The notes under the pieces are model-generated. The model did not search any database, had not been told where the DNA came from, and worked only from the letters and a program-made list of their open reading frames with translations. Shown piece by piece: positions 43,112 through 53,805 of a stretch of DNA of 55,950 nucleotides (its first letter is position 1; each line of letters starts with the position of its first letter). Where the stretch lies: the NCBI GenBank assembly GCA_003427395.1, contig BFEA01000009.1, positions 4,649,712-4,705,661 on the forward strand, written 5' to 3'. The translations under genes and the position numbers were made by a program. This stretch comes from Chara braunii (lineage: Eukaryota; Streptophyta; Charophyceae; Charales; Characeae).

Positions 43112-44098
43112 TCAGTCCCCGTAGTCTACACAAATGTGAAGCTCTCCCTCCTTTGGGACAAACAGAACAGGTGCGCCAAACGGTGACGAACTAGGCCTGA
43201 TCCATCCTTTTTCTAGGAGCTCATCTAACTGTCTGCGAAGCTCCTTTAACTCCTTGGGAGACATCCTGTAGACTGCCCCCTTAGGCGTTCTACTGCCAGG
43301 TTCTATCTCTATACGGTGCTGGATTGGTCCGGGCACTACTCCTAAAGGTGCTTCAGACAAGTCCTTATATTCTTCCAACAAACTGGTGATAGAAGGATGA
43401 ATCTTTTCCTCTTCCTTTGGCTGATAAGAAATCGGCCTAACATAGGCTACGAACACCTGTTTTTCGAGTTGCTCCTTTCGCACAAGTTTGGCGAATGCAG
43501 GAGCGCTGAGGCAGCAATGGGCGAGGGGATTATCTACCCCGGACTCATGGAACAGGCGGACTTGCTTGACTTCGCCTGATGCGCTAGGGAGCCTACACTC
43601 GTGCTCTCTAAGGTGCAGTGTGGCTCCTGCTGCCTCTCCCCAATCCATACCTAAAACAATGTCAAACGGGAGACTCTCTCCCACGAGGAGGGTCAAAGAG
43701 TGCAGTACCTTCTCTACCTTCCCATCTTTCTCTAGGCGAAAGTAGGCATGGACCCCCTCAACATATTCTTCAACACGCATCCTGCTGTTGTCTGCAAGAA
43801 TGCTGACTACAGGTTCCTCTAAGTGTCGGACTTTCAAATTAAGCTTCAACTTCTTCAGCGCTCGACGACTGATATAACTCCTAGTCGCCCCACTATCTAT
43901 CAGGGCACCTACTCTAGCTCTAAATATTTCTACGTCTGTGAGGATTAGTTGTCCTTTACTGTCCTTCTTCATCTTGGCCCAAGATTGCCTCCTCTCTCTT
44001 AACTCATCGGCTAAGCCTGTGAGGGAAGCGTTTAGAGAGACCCTAACACAAGCAATCTCTGGACAACTTACTAAACGCTGGCCTGCAACCTCTGCCAT
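43112..44098 (-). pseudogene. Protease and RT fingers (element B)
   Basis: VGALIDSGATRSYISRRALK has an intact D-S-G active site; FDIVLGMDWG is the distal strand. RT begins with LRRQLDELLEKGWIRPSSSP, FGAPVLFVPKEGELHICVDY and breaks there. An ORF of 328 codons; the most intact protease in the window. Confidence 0.9.
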
Positions 44099-44178
44099 GG
44101 AGATATGTGGAGTGGGAGACTCTACTTCGTGCGCACGCTCAGATCCACATACTCCTGGGGTAGGAGCTGTTGCGACCC

Positions 44179-44925
44179 CTACCGGCGGCTGTCTTTTGCT
44201 GCCCCAGACGCAGCACGATCCCTATACTTGGGACAAAATTTGATAATGTGGCCTGGGTCCCCGTAGAATACACATTGAGAACTGTTAATGTGTGCTTGCC
44301 ATACTCCCTGATGTATACCCACATCTAGCCAGGGTCGGCCCTCGGGCTGGCCTGGGTGCCACCTTCCCTGTCTGGGGGGTGACAGACTAAAACGCGGACG
44401 GTTAGGCGGGGGACCTCCCCTTCCTCCCTCTTGGCGGTTGTCGTTGCCGCCAACCCCCTGGCCGCCCTGTCCTCGGCCACCTGGGGCTCGACCATTCTGG
44501 CCGGACCGTTGTCCTCCTCCTTGCGGCCTCCCTCTGGCCGCAACAACAGCGTAGGTTCTCCCCTCGCCTGCACCGTCGTTCTCCTCCTCCAGTCCCCACT
44601 CGATGTCAGAGTATGGAACCTCGTCAACACCACCTTCCTCCATTGTCAGAATTAAACTATCTTTGCCCTGGATTTGGCCCGAGATGGTGCGTCCCTTCCA
44701 CATTTTTCCCTTTGACAAATCTTTGTGCCAAAACGTCGTAACTCGCGACGCTTGGGCGGCAAATGCAACTGCCTCCCGACTAAGTGTGTCGTAAGTCATG
44801 CCCTGCTGGTTCTTCTTCTTGAAGAAATGTCCCTGCATGTTCTCAGGGAGGGCACGATAGAAGAGGTTAAGAAGTTGGGCATCGGTTACTCCATTCAGCA
44901 GGCCTCCATCTGCCCTGACCTACAA
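44179..44925 (-). pseudogene. Gag C-terminal part (element B)
   Basis: LLNGVTDAQLLNLFYRALPE is the end of capsid, open upstream of the first ATG (44838) as far as a TAG near 44923. Then MTYDTLSREAVAFAAQASRV, a Gly/Arg-rich stretch (about 95-150), WLDVGIHQGVWQAHINSSQC and the knuckle CVFYGDPGHIIKFCPKYRD. The knuckle has Tyr in place of the second Cys (C-V-F-Y), so zinc binding is probably lost. Confidence 0.8.
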
Positions 44926-44958
44926 CCAGGGTCTATTCGGCTATTTGCCAGTTTGGCC

Positions 44959-45223
44959 TGTGGGGCCAGGCGTGTATTGTTATAGTCCTGCCAGGTATCA
45001 CTGTCGGTACCAGGCCAGTCCAGTCCAGTCAGTCAGTCCGCTGGGGGTACACCCAGTTGTTGTCTGTTTTTCGTTATTCATCATTTTTGCACTTGTTGGA
45101 GTACGTGCGGTGTTGAGTCTGCGTCAGAGCTGCGTTGTCCCTTCCAGCTCCATCTCCACTTCCTCCTTCCTCTACCCCTTCGTCTCCATCCTGTCGAACC
45201 GCCATCCCAGCGGGTCCGGCACA
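44959..45223 (+). repeat. 5' LTR of element D
   Basis: Proposed TGTGGGGCC to CGGCACA, about 265 bp. The 3' edge is firm because the primer site follows; the 5' edge is a guess from a TG and the limit of similarity to A. No clear TATA box. Confidence 0.5.
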
Positions 45224-45224
45224 C

Positions 45225-45236
45225 TGGTATCAGAGC
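45225..45236 (+). promoter_or_regulatory. Primer-binding site of element D
   Basis: TGGTATCAGAGC, a perfect 12-base match to the known plant initiator-Met tRNA primer site. Confidence 0.95.
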
Positions 45237-46450
45237 AGGCGTTTCTCCCTGCTCCCCTCCCCCACCCACCCCCTCCGTCACTTGCGGCGTGGCTTGAGTA
45301 AAACGCTCGCCACTTCTACCCCCGTAATGATACCGGTGACATTTTGCTTCGTAACTTTTGTATCCGGTGTCCATTTATTCCGATCTTTGGCGTTTTGGAA
45401 AGTTCTCAACGAGCCGCTTCCAACGAGCCATAGATTGCGAAATTTGGTGCGGTCGTTTTGGAGCTACGCTAATTTAAAGATCACGATCCCCCCCCCCCAG
45501 ACTCCAAAATCGCGTGCGCTCGTTTTTCAACGAGCACTATTACTACAGACCGCAGCTGATGCCGCACCATATCTCGTTGGAAGCGCCTTTCGAAAAACTT
45601 TCCAACGAGTCCTCTTTTGCTAAATTCCACCCAGAGGGTGAAAAGTTATGAGAAAAAGAGTCTTTCCCCTTCCCTTGCCCCTCTCCTCCCTTTCCCCGTG
45701 GCCATTTCCAAAAGTGCCACGTGGCACTGTGTGAAGACCCCCCTGGCTAGGGGGCTGCTCTACAGCAGATCTGATCCATCTGATGAGATCTTCACGCCTT
45801 GCTGTCAGCTTTGCAGCAGTTGAAGACGCCCTTCTTCTAAGGGGTTGTTTTGACTGCTCTTGGCCACCCAAGGGTTTGGTATCACCTCTCTTTCACTAAC
45901 CTATTCTCCCCCCTCCATCATCTAATAATCTTTTCTAACTCTACCACTACTCCCCCGTCCTGCTTCACTTTTTCCCTTCTCCCCCCCCACCCTCCCACTC
46001 TTCTCCCACATTCTTCAACATTCACTCTTCTTCCATCTTTTTTCTCTCCTCCTCTCTCNACTCANCATCTTCTACTAATCTCTTCTCCTCCTCTCCACCT
46101 TTCTCATCCCTTTCTCTCCCATTCTCTCACCCTCCTCCCCCCAAACTACAACCCCACTGCAATCATTTTCCCACTGCAATCTTTTTCTCTTTCTCACCTA
46201 TCTCTTTCTTTCTTCTTCACTTTTTCATCCCCCCCCCCACCCAACTTCAAATTTCTGTTTGTCTTCTTTTCTCTTTCTCTTTGATTTAAATTTTCCCTTT
46301 TCCTCCAAAAATTCGAATTATCTTATTCCCTACTTCTTTTCTCATTTTCTGATTTATTTATTTTTTATTTTATTTATTCTGAAAATTCGAATTTTTCTGC
46401 AGCACCTCTATATTTTGCTAGGACTTAGTCTTTTCTGTTGTAGGCTCATA

Positions 46451-46833
46451 CTTTGACCCTTTGGGAGTAACGAAGTGCTGCCGAAATTTTGTCTTTCCTC
46501 CCTTCTCACCGCATATTTTGACCCCTTGGGGGTAGCGAAGCGCTGGTCAATTTTTTTCCATTTTACTTACTCTTTTTCTTGACGGCACACTTCGACCCCA
46601 TGGGGGTAACGAAATGCTGCCGAAATTTATGAAAAAAATCCAAAACTTAGTTTCTCTTCACTCTCTTCCACCTCCTTATTTATTTACCTATTTATTTTTA
46701 TTTATTTATTTATTATTTTTTTGAAAATTTTAATTTGCGGCATTTTGAAAGTTAGTGTGCGCCTCTTGCTCTTTCCTTCCTCTTCTCACATTTTTGACCC
46801 CATGTGGGGTGGAAAAATGCTGTCGAAAATTCC
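46451..46833 (+). repeat. Four copies of the 40-bp leader motif (element D)
   Basis: Copies at about 46451-46490, 46516-46556, 46590-46630 and 46792-46833. The clearest is CGACCCCATGGGGGTAACGA followed by AATGCTGCCGAAATT. The last has CCCCATGTGGGG, still self-complementary. Matches the four in element A. Confidence 0.8.
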
Positions 46834-47024
46834 AAAAAAATAAATACTCTCTCTCTCCTCACTCTTTACATTTTATTTATTTATTTATTTTTCATTATTT
46901 TTTTATTTTATTTTTATCTCAAAAATTCACTGTTCATTCTATTTTCTCTCCCCCTTCACTCTGTAGTTATTATTTTCCTTTCTTGATGAGGTCGCCGCTA
47001 CCCTCCCCTGACCACCTAAACTCC

Positions 47025-47075
47025 GGTTAGGGTTTTCTTAGGGTTTTTCTAGGGTTTAGGGTTTTCCTAACCCCC
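47025..47075 (+). repeat. Telomere-like TTAGGG tract (element D leader)
   Basis: GGTTAGGGTTTTCTTAGGGT continues with CTAGGGTTTAGGGTTTTCC. Degenerate plant telomere units with the opposite orientation to the copy in A, that is, the same sense orientation. Confidence 0.85.
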
Positions 47076-47289
47076 CCCCCCCCTACTCTCCCGCCTCCTC
47101 CCGTCGGGCACCCTGGACCCGAACGGCTCCTCTCCCCTCGACCGGATTCACACCACCATCTCACGCGCGACCCGCTGGTCACGGGGCGAGCCGGCCCACG
47201 ATTACCCACTCCGCTCTCGCGGTCCCCTCCCTCTCACCGATGGTCCCCTGTCTCCATACCACAACCCATATCTCCCCCCACCTCCCACC

Positions 47290-47880
47290 ATGTCTACTTC
47301 TCTCCCTCCACCGCCCACTGAGAGCGCTACAACCGAGATCGTCGTGGCGCAGTCCACATCCCAGGTCACCACACAGTCAGCGACTCATGATCAGGTCAAT
47401 GCGGACACCATGGACCTTCATGCCGTCCTTGTAGCAATCCAGGCGCAACTTAGTACGCTTGGACCATTGCAAGCGCAAATCAATGCGCTTGCCCTTAACG
47501 TCAACCGCCTCAAGGGCTCTCCCCATCGCTCTCCCCTCCACTCTCACACCCCATCCCCTGCCGGCTCACCGACCGGTTCCCCACCACTCCGGCGACACGG
47601 ACGTGGTGGTTCTTCCTCCCTGTGGCTCAGGCCCAACACCCCCACTCAACAGTGGTGAGTGCCGCTGCCGCTCAAACCACCCCGTCTGTTGCGGCACCTC
47701 CTTTGGCCCCTTCCGCCCCTACCGTCTCTACTTATGCCGCAGGTGCTGCGATCCATATACCACCATCTGGCCCAACAGTTTCATCGACCCACACCAGTGT
47801 TGCTTCCCAGCTTCCCGCATCCGTCACGGCATTACGACTCCGCCCTCTTCTTCCCGCCTTCATTCCCCTACTGCAATGAC
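47290..47880 (+). pseudogene. Gag N-terminal part (element D)
   Basis: ATG 47290 ([20 protein letters not shown]) has a short coiled-coil-like helix (LVAIQAQLSTLGPLQAQINA) and a Ser/Pro-rich end at 47658. Another frame (47622-47879) continues with Ala/Pro/Ser-rich text. Capsid is missing because element E's LTR begins near 47916. The coiled coil plus Pro/Ser-rich layout is common in gypsy gag N-termini. Confidence 0.55.
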
Positions 47881-47915
47881 TTGCTGATTTCTGCTGCCGA
47901 GATTGACTGCGAGGC

Positions 47916-48985
47916 TGTACACTAACCTAGAGGGTTAGATTCGTAATTTTGTTTGGCTGAGGGCTAACCGAGAGACCTGCCTGTGAGGAAATTCGTGAGG
48001 GACANATCTGCAATTCCGNGAAAATACAGGCCCGGTNCTAACCCGAATTCCTACAGCTACCCTAACTGCCTATAGCAGGCCCGGGCTACCCCTAGGACAG
48101 ACAGGCCCTAAGTGGCCTATTCTGCTAGACGGTCCTATAGCCTATAGCTGGGTCCGGTAGAGGCCGAGAGGCCGAAACAGCAACGATACCGGTCAGTCAG
48201 TCAGTCTGGTCTAGGTCTAGGCAAGAGTAGGAAGTCTATAGGGAGTTTAGGAAAATTGGTTAGGCTCGCGGGGTTCGTGGCCAACCAAGTACTGCAACGC
48301 TGAATGTCTGAAGCGGCAACCCCGACATCAGCTAGGTGATGACAGCCATAGCCGGCCTCTGAGAGTCAGCCAGAGTTGGGGCTCTCTCAGCGCATCTGCC
48401 CCTGGGCATCTGCGTGTGGCGGGACTATGTTGAGGCTCTTCTGAGGGTATTGGTGGCTGTTGCTGCTGGCGCCTTACTTCACAGGGCTTTTGTAGCAGCC
48501 AGGCAGCCATAGCTGCCTTCTTTTTCGTCAGAGTGACTCATTGGCACTGAGGACTACATCGCTGTTCATGATCTTCATCTGGGTGTATGGCGCTGGCCTC
48601 TAGGAGGCTGTTTCCGTGCAGCGCTAGACTCTGAGAGTGGAGTAGTGGGTGGAGTGTGTGGTTCTGGGGTGGCGAGATACTGGGTTGAACTCTGTAACGA
48701 TAATTGAGGTTAACTGAGTTGAGTTGGCTCATCATCTGTGTTATATTCCGATTGTGATCTTCGTGGTGTCACCTTGTGATTGGTTGTTGGGAGTTTGTCA
48801 GAGAGAGAGAAACACTGTGTGTATTCTCCCCATCTGTGCATGGTTGCTCTTTCGCTGCGTATCTCTGGTCTGTGTGCAGTGTGGACTCTGTCTCCCCTCC
48901 CCTTTGTCTTGTGCATGTACGGGCATGTGTGAGATACTCTATGAGTGAGTGGCAAGAAAATTGTCAGATAACCAAGTTCATAACA
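47916..48985 (+). repeat. 5' LTR of element E
   Basis: Ends CATAACA at 48985, two bases before the primer site. The start TGTACACTAACC is a proposal, made because D's gag ends here. It contains a perfect CATA hairpin (48501-48516) and an imperfect one at 48342. Three Ns lie near 48005-48037. No TATA box is obvious. Confidence 0.5.
48501..48516 (+). repeat. CATA-loop hairpin in the E LTR
   Basis: GGCAGC-CATA-GCTGCC, identical to the hairpin at 9140-9155 although the flanking LTRs are not alike. Two GCCATAGCC cores without full arms occur in the leader (49585, 49745). Confidence 0.85.
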
Positions 48986-48987
48986 GT

Positions 48988-48999
48988 TGGTATCGGAGC
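48988..48999 (+). promoter_or_regulatory. Primer-binding site of element E
   Basis: TGGTATCGGAGC, one mismatch from the initiator-Met tRNA site. Confidence 0.9.
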
Positions 49000-50529
49000 G
49001 GAGATTGGATTTGGAGCACAGAGGGTTGAGCGCAACAGGGGCATCTTCTTCTTCTGGCCCTAACTGGCGAGAAGTGCCATGGCGGTTCTTTATCTTCAGT
49101 GAAGATCCAGTAGAGAAGAGGACATACAGGCGGTGATTGCAAGGATTCAGTGTGAGATTGATCAGGCACCCTGAGCCTCTCTAAGTGCCTGACAGGATTG
49201 GGCGAGAACAGGGGTATTTCGCCATCCACCCTTGTGAGCCCAGTTGATGACTGAGTTCAGGGTGGCGAAGTATACCCTAATCCGGTGATACCTGGGTGGT
49301 GGCATCAAACCCAGTATAGCGCTGACGGAGAATTGATCGCAGGATCAATCTCCTGCTGAATTAGGCCTATTCAGGGCTAAATTTAGCACCAGCGGCTTAC
49401 CTCTGCAGTGGCGAGATATCTAGAGGAGAGTTCTCCATCGTCACTGAGCCAGATTCAGTGAATCTGAGAGAGGGGGTTGAATCGCCACAGGATACTGCGC
49501 AAGATCAACAAGTTTCAAGAGATTCTACGCGTGGAGAACAGTGGAGGAGTGTCTGCATGAAAGTGGCGAGATCAGGGTTCTGTCAGCCATAGCCTGAACT
49601 TCATCATCCACTGGGGCAAACACTGCAAGTGAGTGTGTTCCGTGTAAATCCCTGAGTAGCGATTAGTTTAGGAACAGTAGAGTCTGAATTGATCGCTTGT
49701 CTGTCAGTAGGGTCTCAATTTTGAAATTGTCAGACTGCAAGACAGCCATAGCCATCTTCTCCCTCCTACCCTGACTCATATCTCACCATCTATTGACTTG
49801 TTCTAACTCAAACTTGTTCTGGGACTGCATGACAGTATTGCGCTGCACCCTGTATGATCATTCTGTGAATTCTGTACAGAAAAAGCAGTAATACTGGGGA
49901 TTGGAGTTTTGCGCTGAGTCTATTTATAGTCTATGCTATCTAGGGTCAGTCAGAACTCAAAATCTGTCCGTCAGAATTCAAGTCTGTCGGTCTGGGGTGA
50001 GTCGCAATTCAGTTTCTGTCATCTGTGCCAAAGCGCTAGCCCAGAATTAGTGAATTTGAGTGAATACAATGAAATACTGAAAATCGTTGTATCAGTGGGT
50101 ATTTCTGTTGATGTCAACAGTGGCGAAATTTGAGTTTAGGGCTGTCAGGGTTGAGACTACTGCATCGCTACTACTTGTTGCTTTGCTTCAGTCAGTTCTT
50201 GCCTGTATCAATCACTACCACTAATCATCTTTGTTTATGAGGGGCACTGGAATGTTAGTGACTCCTGGAATGCACTGAAAGTGTTGGTTTCAACTTCAGT
50301 GAAGGTTCAATGTCAGGGATAGGAAATCGTGAGTGAATGATTTTACTGAACATTAGGTCTGCCTGACTACTGACCCCAGTGGTTGTATTCTAACCCTAAC
50401 CGCTTGTGCCTACTGACCCACCTTCCCCTATGAATTGACAGTGCAGCGATTTCTGAGAGTCTGAGTGGATTGTATATTGCTGCACCTCTTGCTGTCTAAC
50501 TTTGTTGTTTATTGTATCTGAAAGGGAAG
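49000..50529 (+). other. Leader of element E
   Basis: Untranslated; rich in GGCGAGAT/GGCGAAGT words at 49070-49570 and AGTCTGAATT/GTCAGAATTC words after that. No ORF with support and no copy of the A/D leader motif. Confidence 0.55.
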
Positions 50530-52156
50530 ATGTCTAACGCGGCTGACTAAGGTGAGGGAAAGGTAGAGGTAGTAGTCAAGGAGGAAGAGCAACCTTCCCC
50601 CTCTACCCATACCCCTCCTCCTCTCACCCCTGCTCAGCAGCGCAAGAGGGAAATCCAGGAAAAACTGCGAGAGCAACAGACGCTGCTCGCAGAAGCATAG
50701 AGACAGGAGGCTGCTGAACTGGAGGCTGCAACAGATGCCTCCCGCAAGGAATTTCTGCTGCAGCAAGCAGAGAAGACCATGGTTGATGATAGGGTGGCCC
50801 AGTGTACAAAGTATCTGGCTGAGCTGGTGATTTGGCAGACCAAAATCCCAGCCGGCCACTTCACCAATTGGGATGAGCGAATTCAGCGTTTGGAAACCAG
50901 GGTAGGCGACCTGGGAACTCAGCAGTCCAAGATCCTGGATGCTATCCAGAATCTGACTGCCCAGTTGACAGCAGCCAACCTGATCACCCCTTTGGTACCT
51001 GTGGTCCCCTTTCCAAAACCTAAAAAGCCTTCTCAGCCTCCTTCACCTCCTGGATCTCCTCATAGTTCCCACAAGTCATCTCCCTCTGTCTCCTCCCAGG
51101 CTAAAGCCAAACCTCCTCCCACTTCCGCTGCTGTAGTTGCTGGGGATCAGCGAGGACCCAAGATCCCTGCACCCAGCAAATTCAAGGGCGATGACCCCAA
51201 AATTGATGTTGGGGACTGGGCAGCAGGAACCCGGGCTTACTTAAAGGGGTTCCAGTGCCCGGAACAGCAGAAAGTGGCCACCGTTGTGGGGCTGCTGGAG
51301 GGCCCAGCCCAGAAATGGGCTACCTCGACAGCCAGCGCCCGGTCACAGACTTTGGAGGATTGGGCTCTAGCCCTAGGAGTGGACAAACTTTTGCAGGCCC
51401 TGGAGGACAGGTTTGCGGACAAAGAGCGTGCACGTAAGGCTGCTGACAAGATCGTACAACTTGGGCAGCAGCGCTACAGTGGCAGTCTGCAGGCCCTCTT
51501 TGCTAAGTTCGAGCAGCTAACCTCCACCGCTGGCTTGGTTATGTCTTTTGATGATTTGCTGACTAACTTTTGCAGGGCTGCGCCTGAAAAGTTTTCTGTT
51601 GCTTTGTACAACGCAGGGCATAAAGACTGGAGATCTTTCGGCCGCGCGGCACTGGATATGGAGGCCAAGCTCCATGTCCAGGCCCCTTCCAGTGATAGGA
51701 AGAGAGGCGCTTTCCCTCTCCAGTGGTAGAAGGGGAAAGGCGGCCTTTGCACATGCAGGATCTGCGTCATCTTCTGATGCAGGATCCCAGCCTGGTACAC
51801 CGCCAGGTGGGACTGCATCAGTTGCTGTCACAGATGTTGCAGCGGCCATGCAGCAGCTGCAGGCTGCGCTGAGGGCCTTTCAAAAGGCCGGGTCTTCCTC
51901 CAGCACAGCCTCCAGCAGCAAGGGGAAGAGCCAGGGACGTCGCTCTTCAACCCCTGCCCGGCACCCTAACTTGCCACGTGACGTCCGATTTCCAACAGAC
52001 CCCCTGAATCCCAACACCCTTCCCTGGCATGATCTGAAAATTCAGGAAGGGGTGTGGAGGAAAAGGAAGGAGAGGGGAGTCTGTTTGCGGTGTGAGGGAC
52101 AACATTTTATGAAGGACTGTCCCTACATGCCCAGTCCAGCTCAGTCAAAAAATTGA
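50530..52156 (+). pseudogene. Gag (element E)
   Basis: Starts at ATG 50530 (MSNAAD then TAA at 50548); a second stop TAG at 50698 interrupts a coiled-coil-like region (QKREIQEKLREQQTLLAE style). From 50779 it is open: WDERIQRLETRVGDLGTQQS, a Pro/Ser-rich linker, then capsid with PAPSKFKGDDPKIDVGDW, ATVVGLLEGPAQKWATSTAS and LLQALEDRFADKERARKAAD. A frameshift near 51725 leads to AAMQQLQAALRAFQKAGSSS and the knuckle GVCLRCEGQHFMKDCPY (CX2CX3HX4C). Confidence 0.88.
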
Positions 52157-53175
52157 AGCTGACCCTGGAGACTGCAGTTCCCTCCAGTGCTGCACCTGCA
52201 TCTGCATCTGCGACAACTTCAGTTGAGACATCTGTCCTTCCCAGTGTGGGGACTACATGGGCAACATCCTTCAGTTATGAGGATCCTGACCCAGATCAGG
52301 AACCGGATCAGTCTGAGTGTCAGTCACTTGCTGCTTTTTTCTTTCATCTAAAAGAACAAAAGAAAAGCAAGTCTGACCTCATACTCCTTCGGCCCCTGAT
52401 CAATCACGGCAGAATCAAAGGGCTGCTGGACTGTGGAGCCACCCGAAATTTCATGTCCCCCAGTGCAGTCAAAAAACTGCATCTGGGCATGAAAGTGGTG
52501 CAACTGCAGCAACCGCTGCAGGTCAAGATAGGTGACTCCACTGTACTGACTATCAGGGAGAAGGTCAGGGGAATCCCTGTGACCTTCGACAGTGGTGGAG
52601 AAGTCAGACATAGTCTGAACTTCTACATATTCCCTGATCTACCCTTTGACCTGGTTTTCTCCATGCAGTGGCTGAAAGCGGTCAACCCAAGGATCGAGTG
52701 GCAGATTCCCAAGGTTGAGCTGCCAAACAGCAAGGGGGTGTATCAGCCATGCATGATTGCCGTTGAACAACACCCTAAGATCTCATGCTTCTGCCTGAGA
52801 GCGAGAGAGTTTTATGCTCTCTCACGCCAGTATGACCACGAGCGTCTGTTCATAGCTTTGGTCAAGCAGACAGACGCTCCCACTGTTTCCTGTCCTCCTG
52901 AGATACAGCAAGTGGTGGACCAGTATGCTGATCTGATGCAGGAGCCCTTTGGGTTACCCAACCGACCAACCAAGCATCACATTGAGTTGCTGCATGGAGC
53001 GGTCCCTCCCAAGGGCCGCATCTACAGGATGTCCCCTGCTGAGCTTGAGGAGCTCAGACGACAGCTTGAGACCTTGACCAGCAAAGGCTGGATCAGGCCC
53101 AACACTTCTGAATTCGGCGCTCCAGTCCTCTTTGTTCCAAAGGGGAGTGGCGAGTTCAGAATGTGCATCTCAAGA
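52153..53175 (+). pseudogene. Protease and RT fingers (element E)
   Basis: IKGLLDCGATRNFMSPSAVK: the active-site triad reads D-C-G instead of D-S/T-G. FDLVFSMQWLKAVNPRIEW is the distal strand. RT starts at about 52890 (KGRIYRMSPAELEELRRQLE, SKGWIRPNTSEFGAPVLFVP) and breaks after FRMCI, where the D-Y-R-G-L-N motif is deleted. The frame after that (to 53316) is not RT. Confidence 0.88.
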
Positions 53176-53775
53176 TCACTAGGAAGAGTACAAAGCCCCT
53201 TCCTAGGATCGATGACCTTCTGGATATGGTCCAGGGATGCACCATCTTCAGCAAAGTCGACCTCAAGTCTGGTTATCACCAGATTGAGATGGCAGAGGAG
53301 GATGTCTATAAGATAGCCTTCAAAACCAGATATGGTACTTATGAGTATCTGGTTATGCCATTTGGACTTTGCAATGCACCTGGCACGTTCCAGACAGAGA
53401 TGCACCACATCTTCAGGCCCTACCTGGATAAGTTTATGGTTGTCTACCTGGATGATATCCTGGTATTCAGCAAAACTACCAGGGAACATGCGGAGCACCT
53501 GGCTCTGGTTCTTCAGTCATTACGCAACAGCCAGTATAAGATAAACAAAGAGAAGTCCTCTTTTGGAGTTCCCTCTGTGATCTACCTGGGTCATGTAATC
53601 TCTGGAGATGGTCTGGCCCCTGAAGCAGCCAAAATTGCTGCTATTTAGGACTGGCCACAACCCCAGACAGTGAGAGATGTCTGGTCTTTCTTGGGTCTGA
53701 CCTCATACTACAGAAAGTTCGTCAGGAACTTTTCTGCAGTGGCTGCACCCCTGACTAACCTCACAAAGAAAGACA
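53163..53775 (+). pseudogene. Reverse transcriptase palm and thumb (element E)
   Basis: PLPRIDDLLDMVQGC, FSKVDLKSGYHQIEM, TYEYLVMPFGLCNAPGTFQT, MVVYLDDILVFSKT (catalytic YLDD), VIYLGHVISGDGLAPEAAKI, then TAG at 53647 and in the same frame [20 protein letters not shown]. Beyond about 53775 an indel moves the frame. Confidence 0.93.
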
Positions 53776-53805
53776 CCCCCCTTTCTTTGGTCTCTTCACT
53801 GCCAG

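Larger units (their letters stand above)
39488..44958 (-). mobile_element. Gypsy family B element, fuller copy
   Basis: Minus strand: end of gag with knuckle, protease, RT, RNase H, integrase, chromodomain-like tail, 3' LTR. The 5' LTR and gag N-terminus are missing because the sequence switches to element D near 44958. Same family as 15937-18498. It has several frameshifts and two or more stops. Confidence 0.9.
45237..47289 (+). other. Long untranslated leader of element D
   Basis: In order: C run near 45489, CCACGTGGCAC at 45717, a polypyrimidine tract 45880-46260 (Ns near 46059 and 46065), A/T-rich blocks of TTTATTTA, four CCCCATGGGG-type motifs, telomere-like repeats 47025-47075 and a C run, then CCCGTCGGGCACCCTGGACC. 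This is the same series as in element A. Frames in the pyrimidine tract are low complexity. Confidence 0.75.
44959..47915 (+). mobile_element. Gypsy element D (family of A), 5' part
   Basis: Plus strand: LTR, perfect initiator-Met primer site, 2-kb leader, start of gag, then cut off by the LTR of element E. LTR and leader match element A in order. The start at 44959 abuts gag of element B in the opposite orientation. Confidence 0.75.

Noticed and set aside
45880-46260. 144-aa Ser/Phe/Pro-rich ORF in the leader of D
   Set aside because: Translation of a polypyrimidine tract; the equivalent tract in A is not conserved as protein.
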